Part shown: piece by piece, positions 32,301 through 39,778 of the stretch | How the letters are laid out: every line of letters starts with the position of its first letter | Numbering within the stretch: position 1 is the stretch's first letter | Assembly: GCA_963728655.1 (NCBI GenBank) | Contig: CAVSLD010000001.1 | Span: 186,001 to 250,000 of the forward strand | Direction of reading: 5' to 3' | DNA from: Iamia sp963728655 | Lineage (GTDB): Bacteria > Actinomycetota > Acidimicrobiia > Acidimicrobiales > Iamiaceae | Length of the DNA stretch: 64,000 bases | The notes under the pieces: model-generated | What the model was told of the DNA's origin: nothing | The model's database searches: none | What the model saw: only the letters and a program-made list of their open reading frames with translations | Position numbers and translations under genes: made by a program

Positions 32301-33619
32301 ATGGGGGACAGGGGGAAGAGGGGACCGCGCGTCGTCGCGCCGGATCCGGACGACGCCGTGGGTCGCGGCGTGCCCGACGTGGCCGACGTGGCCCACCTCC
32401 GGGTGCAGCCCGGGGGCCGCGTGCTCGTCGCCAGCGACCTCCACCTGGCCGCGCGCCCCGGCCCGGCGTCGACGACGGCCTCCGAGGCCCTCGCCGCCGC
32501 CCTCGAGGCCACGTCGTGCCCCGGTGTGGTGGTGCTGGCGGGGGACTGCTTCGAGCTGCTCGTCGGTGCCCAGCTCGACCCGGGCCCGGCCCTCGACGCC
32601 CACCCCGCCCTCACCGACGCCCTGGCCCGGTGGGCCGCCCGCCCCGACCGGTCGGTGGTCGTGCTCCCGGGCAACCACGACGGCGCCCTGGCCTGGCACC
32701 GCCCCGCGGCGGCGACGGTGCGCCGCCGTCTCGGGGCCACCGTCGCCCTCGTCGCCGACCTGGACCTGGTCGTGGGGGCGGGGACGCGGCGGGTGCGGGT
32801 CGAGCACGGCCACCAGGTCGACCCCACCAACGCCTTCGTCGACCCCCGTGACCCGGCCGAGACGCCCCTGGGCCACCACGTGGCCCAGGAGCTGCTGCCC
32901 CTGCTGGGGGGGACCGCCCCCGACGGGTGGGCCGGCGGCCTCGAGCTGGTGGCCGACCCCCTCGACGTGCCCGCCCTGCTCGGCTCTCGCCTGGCGTACC
33001 GCCGCCTGGCGCCGGCCCTGGCCGTCGCCGCGGTCCCCGCCCTGGCCGCCCTGCTCCTGGCCCTGGCCGCCCGGGCCGGTGCGCCCACCGGTCCTGCTGC
33101 GGTCGTCGCGCTGGCGCTCGCTGCGGCGGTGGGGGTCGCCGTCGTGGGGGGAGCGGCGTTCTGGGGGGGCCTCGCCCGGCGCTGCCTGCGCGAGGTGCAG
33201 CTCGACGTCTCGGGCCTGGTCGAGCCGGGCAACGCCGCCGCCCGGGGCGCGCCGCCGCCCTCGCCGCGTCCGGCGTCGACGCCTACATCACCGGCCACAC
33301 CCACCTGCCCGAGCTGGGCATCGTCGACGGGGTCGTCTACGCCAACAGCGGGTGCGGGGGCGCCGTCCTGCACCCGCGCCCCGGCCGCGGGCCCCTGCCC
33401 GGTGCCTTCGCCCGCGCCCACGTGGTGTCGTGGGTCGAGCTCGACGCCGGCACCGACCTCGTCGCCCGCCTCGTCCTCGGCTTCGAGGAGGTGGGCGGGC
33501 TCTCCCGCACGGAGCGCTGGTGCACCCGCCCGGCCGCGCCCGCCCCGGCCACCCCGACGGTGGTCGAGACCGTCGGCCAGGAGGCTCGGCCCATCCGTCC
33601 CGCCCCCGTCCTCACCTGA
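32301..33619 (+). pseudogene. Metallophosphoesterase with frameshift
   Basis: The first frame (from 32301 to about 33250) has calcineurin-like motifs: VLVASDLHLA (D-x-H), LAGDCFELL (GD), PGNHDGALAW (GNHD) and GHQVDP (GH). Two membrane helices follow (RLAPALAVAAVPALAALLLA and a second Val/Ala-rich helix). The second frame then supplies LAASGVDAYITGHTHLPELG (GHTH) to the stop at 33619. One base is missing near 33250. Restored, the product would be about 439 residues with two TM helices inserted before the last catalytic motif, like UDP-2,3-diacylglucosamine-hydrolase-type enzymes. Indel error and true inactivation are both possible. Confidence 0.75.
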
Positions 33620-33622
33620 GGC

Positions 33623-33651
33623 GGACAGGTTGTGCCAGGCACAACCTGTCC
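33623..33651. repeat. Perfect palindrome, type B (also possible terminator)
   Basis: GGACAGGTTGTGCC, one base, then GGCACAACCTGTCC: a perfect 14-bp inverted repeat between convergent genes. Its core resembles the element at 11337-11380. Confidence 0.7.
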
Positions 33652-33659
33652 GGCGCTGA

Positions 33660-34379
33660 TCAGCCGCCGGTGTGGTGGCGGGCGAGGAAGTCGAGGGTGA
33701 GGGACCGGGAGCGGGCGGCGGCGTCGGGGTCGTGGAACTGGGCGGCCCGGTCGTTCTCGAAGGCGTGGCCGGCGCCGTCGTGGATGTGGACCTCGAAGCG
33801 GTCCATGCCGGCCAGCGCGGCGGCCACCTGGCTCGGCGCCTCGGGCCCGATGAAGGGGTCGTCGCCGCCGAAGTGCAGCAGGGTCGGGCAGTGGATGGCC
33901 TCGCGCTCGTCGAGGGCGTCGGCCACCCCGGACCCGTAGTACGACACGCACACCGCCGGGTTGCCGACCGCGGCGGCCATCCAGGCGATGGTGCCGCCCA
34001 GGCAGTACCCGATGACCCCGGGGTAGCCGGCCACCTCGTCCTGGGCGTCGAGGGCCCCGAGGGCGTCGACGGTGTCGGCCACCGCGCCGGGCAGGTCGAG
34101 GCGGCTGGAGACCTCGTAGGCCTTCCCCAGGCCCTCGTCGTCGTGGTCGGCCGCGAAGCCCGGTTCGATGCGCCAGTACAGGTCGGGCGCGCCGACGACG
34201 TAGCCGGCCTGGGCCAGCTCGGTGGCCACCGCGTGGATCCACTCGCCCACGCCGAAGATCTCCTGGACCAGCACCAGGGCGGGGCCGGTGCCGCCGCCGG
34301 GCAGCCAGGTGGCCATGGGCATGGTGCCTCCGTCGCAGGCGACGTCGACGGTGCGGGCGGGGGCGATGGGCTCGGTCAC
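33660..34379 (-). CDS. Dienelactone hydrolase family protein
   Basis: The 239-residue enzyme has the DLH triad context: Glu40 in LVQEIFGV, nucleophile Cys126 in GYCLGG, Asp in FGGDDPFI and His in GAGHAFEN. DLHs hydrolyse dienelactones in chlorocatechol breakdown, but most chromosomal copies act on unknown esters. The GTG start at 34379 directly precedes the conserved N-terminus. It lies 34 nt downstream of the MBL-fold gene on the same strand and is probably co-transcribed with it. Confidence 0.9.
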   Translation of the reverse strand: MTEPIAPARTVDVACDGGTMPMATWLPGGGTGPALVLVQEIFGVGEWIHAVATELAQAGYVVGAPDLYWRIEPGFAADHDDEGLGKAYEVSSRLDLPGAVADTVDALGALDAQDEVAGYPGVIGYCLGGTIAWMAAAVGNPAVCVSYYGSGVADALDEREAIHCPTLLHFGGDDPFIGPEAPSQVAAALAGMDRFEVHIHDGAGHAFENDRAAQFHDPDAAARSRSLTLDFLARHHTGG

Positions 34380-34413
34380 GGTGCTCCTCGGGGTGGGGAC
34401 GATGCTGTCGCCC

Positions 34414-35142
34414 TCAGCGGGCGAACATCATCATCCACTGCTCCTGGGTCTCGGGGCGGAAGACGACGTTGCGCTGGCGGACCTCGCCCATGGGGGCCTT
34501 GGGCTTCTCGGAGTACAGGTGGCCGGGGTGCAGCACCACGTCGTCGGGCACCTGGCTGAGCCGCTGGGTGAGCGACAGGTACATCTGCTCGGGGTCGCTG
34601 CCGGGCAGGTCGGTGCGCCCGCAGCCGTCGAGGAAGAGGGTGTCGCCCGCGACCAGGCGCCCCTCGACCAGGAAGCACTGGCTCCCAGGGGTGTGGCCCG
34701 GCGTGTGGATCAGGGTGATCGGGATCTCGCCCACGGTCACGGTGTCGCCGCTGTCGTGGGCGACGAGGTGCTCGGCGCCGATGCCGGTGGCCTTGGTGAC
34801 CCACTCGACCTCGTCGGCCTGCACGTGCACCGGCACCTCGGCGACCTCGAGCAGCTCGGCCAGCCCGGCGATGGGGTGGCCGGCCAGGCTGCCGCCCACG
34901 TGGTCGGGGTGGTAGTGGGTGGCGAGGGTGCCGACCAGGCGCATGTCGTCGGCGGCGAGGACGTCGAGCACCCCGGGGATGTCGTAGGCCAGGTCGACGG
35001 CCACGGCCTCCCCGGTCTCCCGGTCGCCGATGAGGTACACGAAGTTCACCATCTGCTGGGCGATGACGTCGTCCTCGGCCACGTCCATCCCGGCGAGCAG
35101 CTGGCGGAAGTAGAAGCGGTCGTCGTCGGCCATGACGCCCAT
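34414..35142 (-). CDS. MBL-fold metallohydrolase (glyoxalase II-like)
   Basis: The 242-residue protein carries THYHPDHVGG (the HxHxDH dinuclear metal site), HTPGHTPGSQ, a bridging Asp in VAGDTLFLDG and a final His in LHPGH. This is the glyoxalase II / persulfide dioxygenase branch of the MBL fold, likely hydrolysing a thioester or acting on a thiol adduct. ATG 35133 (beginning MADDDRFY) is an alternative start three codons downstream. A type A palindromic repeat lies upstream of it. Confidence 0.88.
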   Translation of the reverse strand: MGVMADDDRFYFRQLLAGMDVAEDDVIAQQMVNFVYLIGDRETGEAVAVDLAYDIPGVLDVLAADDMRLVGTLATHYHPDHVGGSLAGHPIAGLAELLEVAEVPVHVQADEVEWVTKATGIGAEHLVAHDSGDTVTVGEIPITLIHTPGHTPGSQCFLVEGRLVAGDTLFLDGCGRTDLPGSDPEQMYLSLTQRLSQVPDDVVLHPGHLYSEKPKAPMGEVRQRNVVFRPETQEQWMMMFAR

Positions 35143-35180
35143 GCTGGCACGCCCCGTCCCCGGTGCCTCCCTTGCTCCCC

Positions 35181-35231
35181 CGAACTTCGGACGGGTGTCG
35201 CTGCCTGGCGCGAACAGGCGTCCAAGGTTCG
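35181..35231. repeat. Intergenic palindromic repeat, type A copy 2
   Basis: GAACTTCGGACG and CGTCCAAGGTTC pair with one wobble and one mismatch. The core GGACGGGTGTCGCTGC followed by TGGCGCG is nearly identical to the copy at 8177-8226. Confidence 0.65.
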
Positions 35232-35240
35232 AGTCGATCG

Positions 35241-37061
35241 TCAGTCGACGGGGGTGGCGGCCTCGCCGGTCTGGACCCGCCAGAGGGCGGCGTAGAGGCC
35301 GCCGTCGGCGAGGAGCTCGTCGTGGGTGCCGGACTCGACCACCCGACCCCGCTCCAGGACGTGGATGCGGTCGGCGTGGCGCACCGTCGAGAGCCGGTGG
35401 GCGATGACCAGCACGGTGCGGTCGCGGCCGACGGCCTCGAGGGACCGCTGGATGGCGGCCTCGGTGTCGTTGTCGACCGCCGAGGTGGCCTCGTCGAGCA
35501 CCAGGATGCGGGGGTCGCGGAGGATGGCCCGGGCGATGGACAGGCGTTGGCGCTGGCCGCCGGAGAGCTTCTGGCCCCGTTCCCCGACGATCGTGTCGTA
35601 GCCCTGGGGGAGCCCCAGGACGAAGTCGTGGGCCTCGGCCAGGCGGGCCGCCTCCTCGACCGAGACCTCCTCCGCGTCGGGCCGGCCGTAGGCGATGTTC
35701 TCCCGCACTGTGCCCTGGAACAGGAACACGTCCTGGCCCACGTAGCCGGTGACACCTCGCAGCGAGGAGAAGGTGAGGTCGCGGAGGTCCGTGCCGTCGA
35801 TCCGCACCGCACCGGTGGTGGGTTCGTAGAGGCGGAGCAGAAGCTTCACCACCGTCGACTTGCCCGCGCCGGTGGCGCCGACGATGGCGTGGGTCTCGCC
35901 CGGGGGGACGTCGAGGTCCAGGCCGACCAGCACCGGGCCGCCGTCGGCGTAGGCGAAGGTCACGCCGTCGAAGCGGACCTCGCCCCGCACCGGCTCGGCC
36001 AGCGCGGTGGCGCCCGAGGTGATGGCGGGCTCGATGGCGAGGAGGTCGAGGATGCGGCGGGTGGAGGCCATGGCCCGCTGGTAGAGGTCGAAGGTCTCGC
36101 CCAGGCGGGTCAGCGGCCACAGCAGGCGCTGGGTCATGTACACGAGCACCGAGAAGACGCCCACCTCGAGGGTGCCTGCGAGGGCGGCCCGACCCCCGAC
36201 CAGGAGGGTCACGGTGAAGGCGGCCAGGATGGCCAGGCGGATGATCGGGATGAAGGCCGACGACAGGCGGATGGCCTCCCCGTTGGCCTCCCGGTAGCCC
36301 TGGCTGGCCGCCTCGACCCGGCGCACCTCGCGCTCCTCGGCGGTGAAGGCCCGGATGGTGGTGATGCCGGACAGGTTGTTGGCCAGCAGGGTGCCGAGGT
36401 CGCCGGCCGCGGCCCGGACCTTGGTGTAGAGCGGCTCCAGGCGGCGCTGGTAGAGCACCGACCCCCAGATGATGAGGGGGATGGGCAGGAAGGCCACCAC
36501 CCCCAGCACCGGCGAGACGACGAAGAACACGATGCCGACGAAGACGACGTTGACCGCCACCCGGATGAGCTCGATGGCGCCGATGTCGAGGAAGCGCTCG
36601 AGCTGGTTGACGTCGTCGTTGAGGATCGACAGGAGGCCGCCGGTCGACTGGTCCTCGAACCAGGCCATCTCCAGGTCCTGCACGTGGCGGTAGGCGTCCA
36701 TGCGGGCCTCGTGCTCGATGGTCTGGGCCAGGTTGCGCCACAGCCGGAGGGCCACCAGCTCGGTGCCCGACTCGACCAGCCAGACGACCACGTTGATCAC
36801 CGCCAGGGCGGTGAGCTGGCCGGTGCGGCTCTCGATGCCGAGCACCCGACCCACGATCGAGTCGCCCTGGTTGACCACCACGTCGACCGCGGCGCCGATG
36901 AGCAGCTCGGGCATGACGTCGGCGACCTTGTTGAGCACCGCGAAGGTCGTGGCCGCGATGAGCGTCCGGCGGTGGCCCCGGCTGTAGGCGAGCAGCCGCC
37001 GGAGGGGGGAGCGGGTGTCGACGGGCGCGCCGGGCAGGGTCACCTCGAGCGCATCCTCCAT
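35241..37061 (-). CDS. ABC transporter, fused permease-ATPase (exporter half-type)
   Basis: The 606-residue protein has six transmembrane helices (about 30-320) followed by an ATPase domain. Walker A is GATGAGKST, the Q-loop is GYVGQDVFLFQG, the signature is LSGGQ, Walker B is ILVLDEATSAVD and the H-loop is IAHRLS. It is a type IV exporter half that would work as a homodimer, with drug- or lipid-type substrates. No partner half is adjacent. The ATG at 37061 is six bases after a TAGCCT hexamer, indicating a leaderless mRNA. Confidence 0.92.
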   Translation of the reverse strand: MEDALEVTLPGAPVDTRSPLRRLLAYSRGHRRTLIAATTFAVLNKVADVMPELLIGAAVDVVVNQGDSIVGRVLGIESRTGQLTALAVINVVVWLVESGTELVALRLWRNLAQTIEHEARMDAYRHVQDLEMAWFEDQSTGGLLSILNDDVNQLERFLDIGAIELIRVAVNVVFVGIVFFVVSPVLGVVAFLPIPLIIWGSVLYQRRLEPLYTKVRAAAGDLGTLLANNLSGITTIRAFTAEEREVRRVEAASQGYREANGEAIRLSSAFIPIIRLAILAAFTVTLLVGGRAALAGTLEVGVFSVLVYMTQRLLWPLTRLGETFDLYQRAMASTRRILDLLAIEPAITSGATALAEPVRGEVRFDGVTFAYADGGPVLVGLDLDVPPGETHAIVGATGAGKSTVVKLLLRLYEPTTGAVRIDGTDLRDLTFSSLRGVTGYVGQDVFLFQGTVRENIAYGRPDAEEVSVEEAARLAEAHDFVLGLPQGYDTIVGERGQKLSGGQRQRLSIARAILRDPRILVLDEATSAVDNDTEAAIQRSLEAVGRDRTVLVIAHRLSTVRHADRIHVLERGRVVESGTHDELLADGGLYAALWRVQTGEAATPVD

Positions 37062-37067
37062 CGGCGG

Positions 37068-37073
37068 AGGCTA
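37068..37073 (-). promoter_or_regulatory. -10 box TAGCCT for the ABC exporter gene
   Basis: On the minus strand TAGCCT, then six bases (CCGCCG), then the ATG at 37061. Confidence 0.5.
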
Positions 37074-37104
37074 CGGCCGTGCGACGGCGACCCCCCAGCC
37101 CGTC

Positions 37105-37147
37105 CTCGGTACGGGAGTGCCTGGTCGTCCCGGTCCTGGGTACCGAG
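37105..37147. repeat. Intergenic palindrome, type C copy 1
   Basis: CTCGGTAC (37105-37112) and GTACCGAG (37140-37147) are perfect 8-nt arms around GGGAGTGCCTGGTCGTCC. The flank ACGG follows. Confidence 0.6.
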
Positions 37148-37175
37148 AACGGCGACGGGGGTGGGCGTCGTCGGT

Positions 37176-37221
37176 TCTCGGTACAGGGGTGCGCCGTCCT
37201 CCCCGGTCGTGGGCACCGAGA
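37176..37221. repeat. Intergenic palindrome, type C copy 2
   Basis: TCTCGGT and ACCGAGA flank a loop with GGGGTGCGCCGTCC, a tandem near-copy of 37105-37147. The two copies also form an 11-bp inverted repeat between them (GTACCGAGAAC / GTTCTCGGTAC). Confidence 0.6.
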
Positions 37222-37240
37222 GCGGTGCGGGGCCCACGGC

Positions 37241-38062
37241 TCAGCCGGCGTCGGCGGTGCGCTCGGCGCGGTACCAGTCGGCCCAGACGGCGAGGAAGGC
37301 CCGGTTCCAGTCCTCCCACGTGCGCCGCAGGGCGGTGCCGGGCCACGGGGCGGGGAGCAGCTCGTCGGGGAGCAGCGGGTCGGACTGCAGGTGGCGCAAG
37401 GCGGCGGCGGAGAGGACGAAGCCGTGGGGGAGGGCGTCGAGGTCGCCCGCCTCCAGGTCGGGCTGGGACGTCGCCAGGGCGGCCACCAGGCGCATCGCCC
37501 GGGCGGCCCAGGCATCGAGGTCCCAGAGCTCGGCCGCGAGGACGGCACCGTCGCCCTCGGGGTGGGTGCGCATCCGTCGGCACTGGGCCCGGGCGACGGC
37601 GAGGGCCTCGGGCTGGTCGGCCGGGTCGAGGTTGGCCGGGCGCAGCCACACGCCCTCGCGGAGCTCGGCCAGGCGGAGGGCCCGGGCGGCCCGACGGAGG
37701 GCGGTGCGGTCGGCCGCGGGGCGGGCCTCGCCCGTGACGACGAAGGCGTCCCAACCGTCGTGGTCGGGGTCCCAGGCACGGGTGGCGCCGAGGCGGCTGA
37801 GGTCCTGGCGCGCCTGACGGGCCCGCAGGTCGGGGCCCAGGGCGTAGCCGTCGTCGTCAGCCACCAGCTCGCCGGCACCGGCCATGCGGGAGATGGCCAC
37901 CCGGGCCGTGCCGGGGCGGATCCCGAACAGGCCACAGGAGCGCACGAGGATGCTGGTCGGCAGCCGGGGCGGGCGCACGCCCAGCAGGGTCGAGGCCACC
38001 ACCGACCGGGCCGGCAGGACCGGCTCCTCCTCCGGCCGCCACGGGCCCTCGGGTTCGGTCAC
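37241..38062 (-). CDS. PaaX-like transcriptional regulator
   Basis: The 273-residue protein has an N-terminal winged helix (PTSILVRSCGLFGIRPGTAR, then RMAGAGELVADDDGYAL) and a longer C-terminal region typical of the PaaX family (ELREGVWLRPANL). PaaX represses phenylacetate catabolism in many bacteria using phenylacetyl-CoA as inducer, but no paa genes lie here and the effector is unknown. The GTG at 38062 is chosen; the frame is open far upstream without coding character. The adjacent desaturase gene may be its target; this is inference. Confidence 0.75.
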   Translation of the reverse strand: MTEPEGPWRPEEEPVLPARSVVASTLLGVRPPRLPTSILVRSCGLFGIRPGTARVAISRMAGAGELVADDDGYALGPDLRARQARQDLSRLGATRAWDPDHDGWDAFVVTGEARPAADRTALRRAARALRLAELREGVWLRPANLDPADQPEALAVARAQCRRMRTHPEGDGAVLAAELWDLDAWAARAMRLVAALATSQPDLEAGDLDALPHGFVLSAAALRHLQSDPLLPDELLPAPWPGTALRRTWEDWNRAFLAVWADWYRAERTADAG

Positions 38063-38136
38063 GGCGGCGCCTCGGCCCGGGGGCGTGCGCCCCACCGGAT
38101 GCCGACCACCGGCCGCACCGGACCGCTCGGTTCGGG

Positions 38137-38451
38137 TCACGACGCAGCCCGGAGGTCGGCAGTGAGCTCGCCGACCAGCGCCTCGCACTGCGAGGGGGTC
38201 CGCACCACGACGGCGCGCGTCGAGGGGCCGGTCACGGCCACCGTGACCCCGTCCCTCGGGCAGGCGTCGAGGCAGGACACCGACAGCACCCGGACCGACC
38301 GCTTGGGCAGCCCCTTGGCGCCGGCCTTCAGGGCCGTGCGCACCTTCTTGGGCCCGAACCCCTTGGCTCCGTCGCACTCGCGGCACACCAGCACCGCGGC
38401 GACGCGCCACGGCAGGCGGGCGGGACGGGGACGGTCCTCGGGGCCGGGCAC
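38137..38451 (-). CDS. Thioredoxin-like (2Fe-2S) ferredoxin-type protein
   Basis: The 104-residue protein has VLVCRECDGAKG near residue 22 and SVSCLDACPRDGV near 58: four Cys placed as in thioredoxin-fold [2Fe-2S] ferredoxins. It would transfer electrons in the cytoplasm. The GTG at 38451 is the start. It is encoded divergently from the fatty acid desaturase gene, so supplying electrons to that diiron enzyme is an attractive but unproven link. Confidence 0.75.
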   Translation of the reverse strand: MPGPEDRPRPARLPWRVAAVLVCRECDGAKGFGPKKVRTALKAGAKGLPKRSVRVLSVSCLDACPRDGVTVAVTGPSTRAVVVRTPSQCEALVGELTADLRAAS

Positions 38452-38512
38452 CGGGGGAGCCTACCGGCGTCCCTGTCGGTGTTACGAGGTGGCGACACGT
38501 GGAGCGGGATTG

Positions 38513-38518
38513 TAAGGT
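38513..38518 (+). promoter_or_regulatory. -10 box TAAGGT for the desaturase gene
   Basis: TAAGGT, directly preceded by TG, ends seven bases before GTG 38526. Confidence 0.5.
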
Positions 38519-38525
38519 ACGGGTC

Positions 38526-39515
38526 GTGGCCGCCACCCTCACCCGCACGACGATGCTGCCGTCCGCCGACGTGCTGCCCGACGTGCTGCCCACCGATCGC
38601 CTGCTCGAGTCGGGCAAGGCCGTCCCCGAGATCCGCGCCGAGCTGCGCCGCATCCCCGTGGCCCGCAACGTGGCGGCCGTCGTCAGCGTGTGGGCCCAGG
38701 CCATCGTGCCCATCGTGGCCGCGGCCTGGACCCGCAACCCGCTGGTGTACGTCCTCGCCTTCGTGTGGATGGGCCGCACCCACGCCGCCTTCGCCGCCCT
38801 CTCCCACGAGGCCGCCCACCGGCTGCTGTTCCCCGACAAGCGGGTCAACGACTGGGTCGGGCGCTGGGTCGTGGGCTACCCCGGCTTCATCTCCACCGAC
38901 CTCTACCGGCGGGGCCACATGGCCCACCACAAGGACGAGTTCGGCCCGAAGGAGCCGGACATGAACCTCTACGTGGGCTACCCGGTGAGCCGGGCGTCGC
39001 TGCGGCGCAAGCTCACCCGCGACGCCCTGGGCAAGAGCGGCTGGAAGAACCTGCGCAGCATCCTCCGGGGCGCCCGGATGAAGGACTTCGGCCACCACGC
39101 CCGGCGCATCCTCTACTTCCAGGCCGCCTTCCTCGCCATCGCCACCGCCTTCGGTCGGCCCTGGCTCTACCTGCTCTGGTTCGTCCCGTGGATGACGGAG
39201 TGGCGGGTCATCAACCGCCTCCGGGCCATCGCCGAGCACGGGGGCATGGAGCGCTCCAAGGACCGCCGCCTCACCACCCACTCGGTGCGCCAGCACCTGC
39301 CGGCCCGCTTCTTCCTCGTGCCCTACAACATCGGCTGGCACCTCTCCCACCACGTCGACATGGGCGTGCCCTGGAAGCACCTGCCCCAGATGCACCGCGA
39401 GCTGCGGGCCAGCGGCTGGGTTCCCGAGGGCCTCGAGTACGCCTCCTACCCCGCCCTGTGGCGGGCCCTCGGCTCCCGCCCGGAGACGCCCCCCGAGGCC
39501 GTCGCCGCCTCCTGA
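38526..39515 (+). CDS. Fatty acid desaturase family membrane protein
   Basis: The 329-residue protein has the three histidine boxes of membrane diiron desaturases: SHEAAH, GHMAHH and HLSHH, with hydrophobic helices between (about 50-90 and 185-215). It introduces double bonds or hydroxyl groups into lipids at the cytoplasmic membrane. The GTG at 38526 is preferred over an upstream in-frame GTG at 38499 because a TAAGGT hexamer lies between them. A ferredoxin-like gene is divergent next to it. A tRNA-Ser gene follows 43 nt after the stop. Confidence 0.9.
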   Translation: MAATLTRTTMLPSADVLPDVLPTDRLLESGKAVPEIRAELRRIPVARNVAAVVSVWAQAIVPIVAAAWTRNPLVYVLAFVWMGRTHAAFAALSHEAAHRLLFPDKRVNDWVGRWVVGYPGFISTDLYRRGHMAHHKDEFGPKEPDMNLYVGYPVSRASLRRKLTRDALGKSGWKNLRSILRGARMKDFGHHARRILYFQAAFLAIATAFGRPWLYLLWFVPWMTEWRVINRLRAIAEHGGMERSKDRRLTTHSVRQHLPARFFLVPYNIGWHLSHHVDMGVPWKHLPQMHRELRASGWVPEGLEYASYPALWRALGSRPETPPEAVAAS

Positions 39516-39523
39516 TCCCCCCG

Positions 39524-39551
39524 GTGACCCGCCACTGGCGAGCACTACGGT
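39524..39551 (+). promoter_or_regulatory. Promoter of tRNA-Ser
   Basis: GTGACC (39524-39529) and TACGGT (39546-39551) are 16 bases apart. The hexamer ends seven bases before the mature tRNA 5' end, so transcription may start at or near it. Confidence 0.45.
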
Positions 39552-39558
39552 GCCCGGC

Positions 39559-39643
39559 GGAGCGGTGGCAGAGTGGACGATTGCAGTCGCCTTGAAAGCG
39601 ACCGGCCCTCACGGGCCCGGGGGTTCGAATCCCCCCCGCTCCG
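39559..39643 (+). tRNA. tRNA-Ser (anticodon UGA)
   Basis: The cloverleaf is complete. The acceptor stem is GGAGCGG/CCGCTCC with discriminator G. The anticodon stem GTCGC/GCGAC encloses loop CTTGAAA with anticodon TGA at 39593-39595. A long variable arm (GGCCCTCACGGGCC) and TPsiC arm GGGGGTTCGAATCCCCC follow. The long variable arm confirms a serine isoacceptor, reading UCN codons. No 3' CCA is encoded. No integrase or repeated tRNA end is seen downstream, so there is no sign of a tRNA-targeted island. Confidence 0.96.
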
Positions 39644-39778
39644 CTCCACCACGGCCTCCTGCCTCGAGGGTCTCCCCCCTCGGTCACGGGTCCACGGGAG
39701 ACGCGAGCGAGCTCGCGCACGACGCGATCGAGGGACGTACCCGCGACCTCGGGTGCGCGTGTCGACCTCGCCCCCGCG

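Noticed and set aside
34414..37935. Single minus-strand frame of about 1,170 codons spanning the MBL-fold and ABC exporter region
   Set aside because: Only its last 242 codons are a real gene (the MBL-fold hydrolase). The rest lies in the wrong frame relative to the ABC exporter and is Arg/Pro/His-rich.
39644..39778. Integration site at the 3' end of tRNA-Ser
   Set aside because: No integrase, no repeated tRNA 3' segment and no clear composition change is visible downstream.
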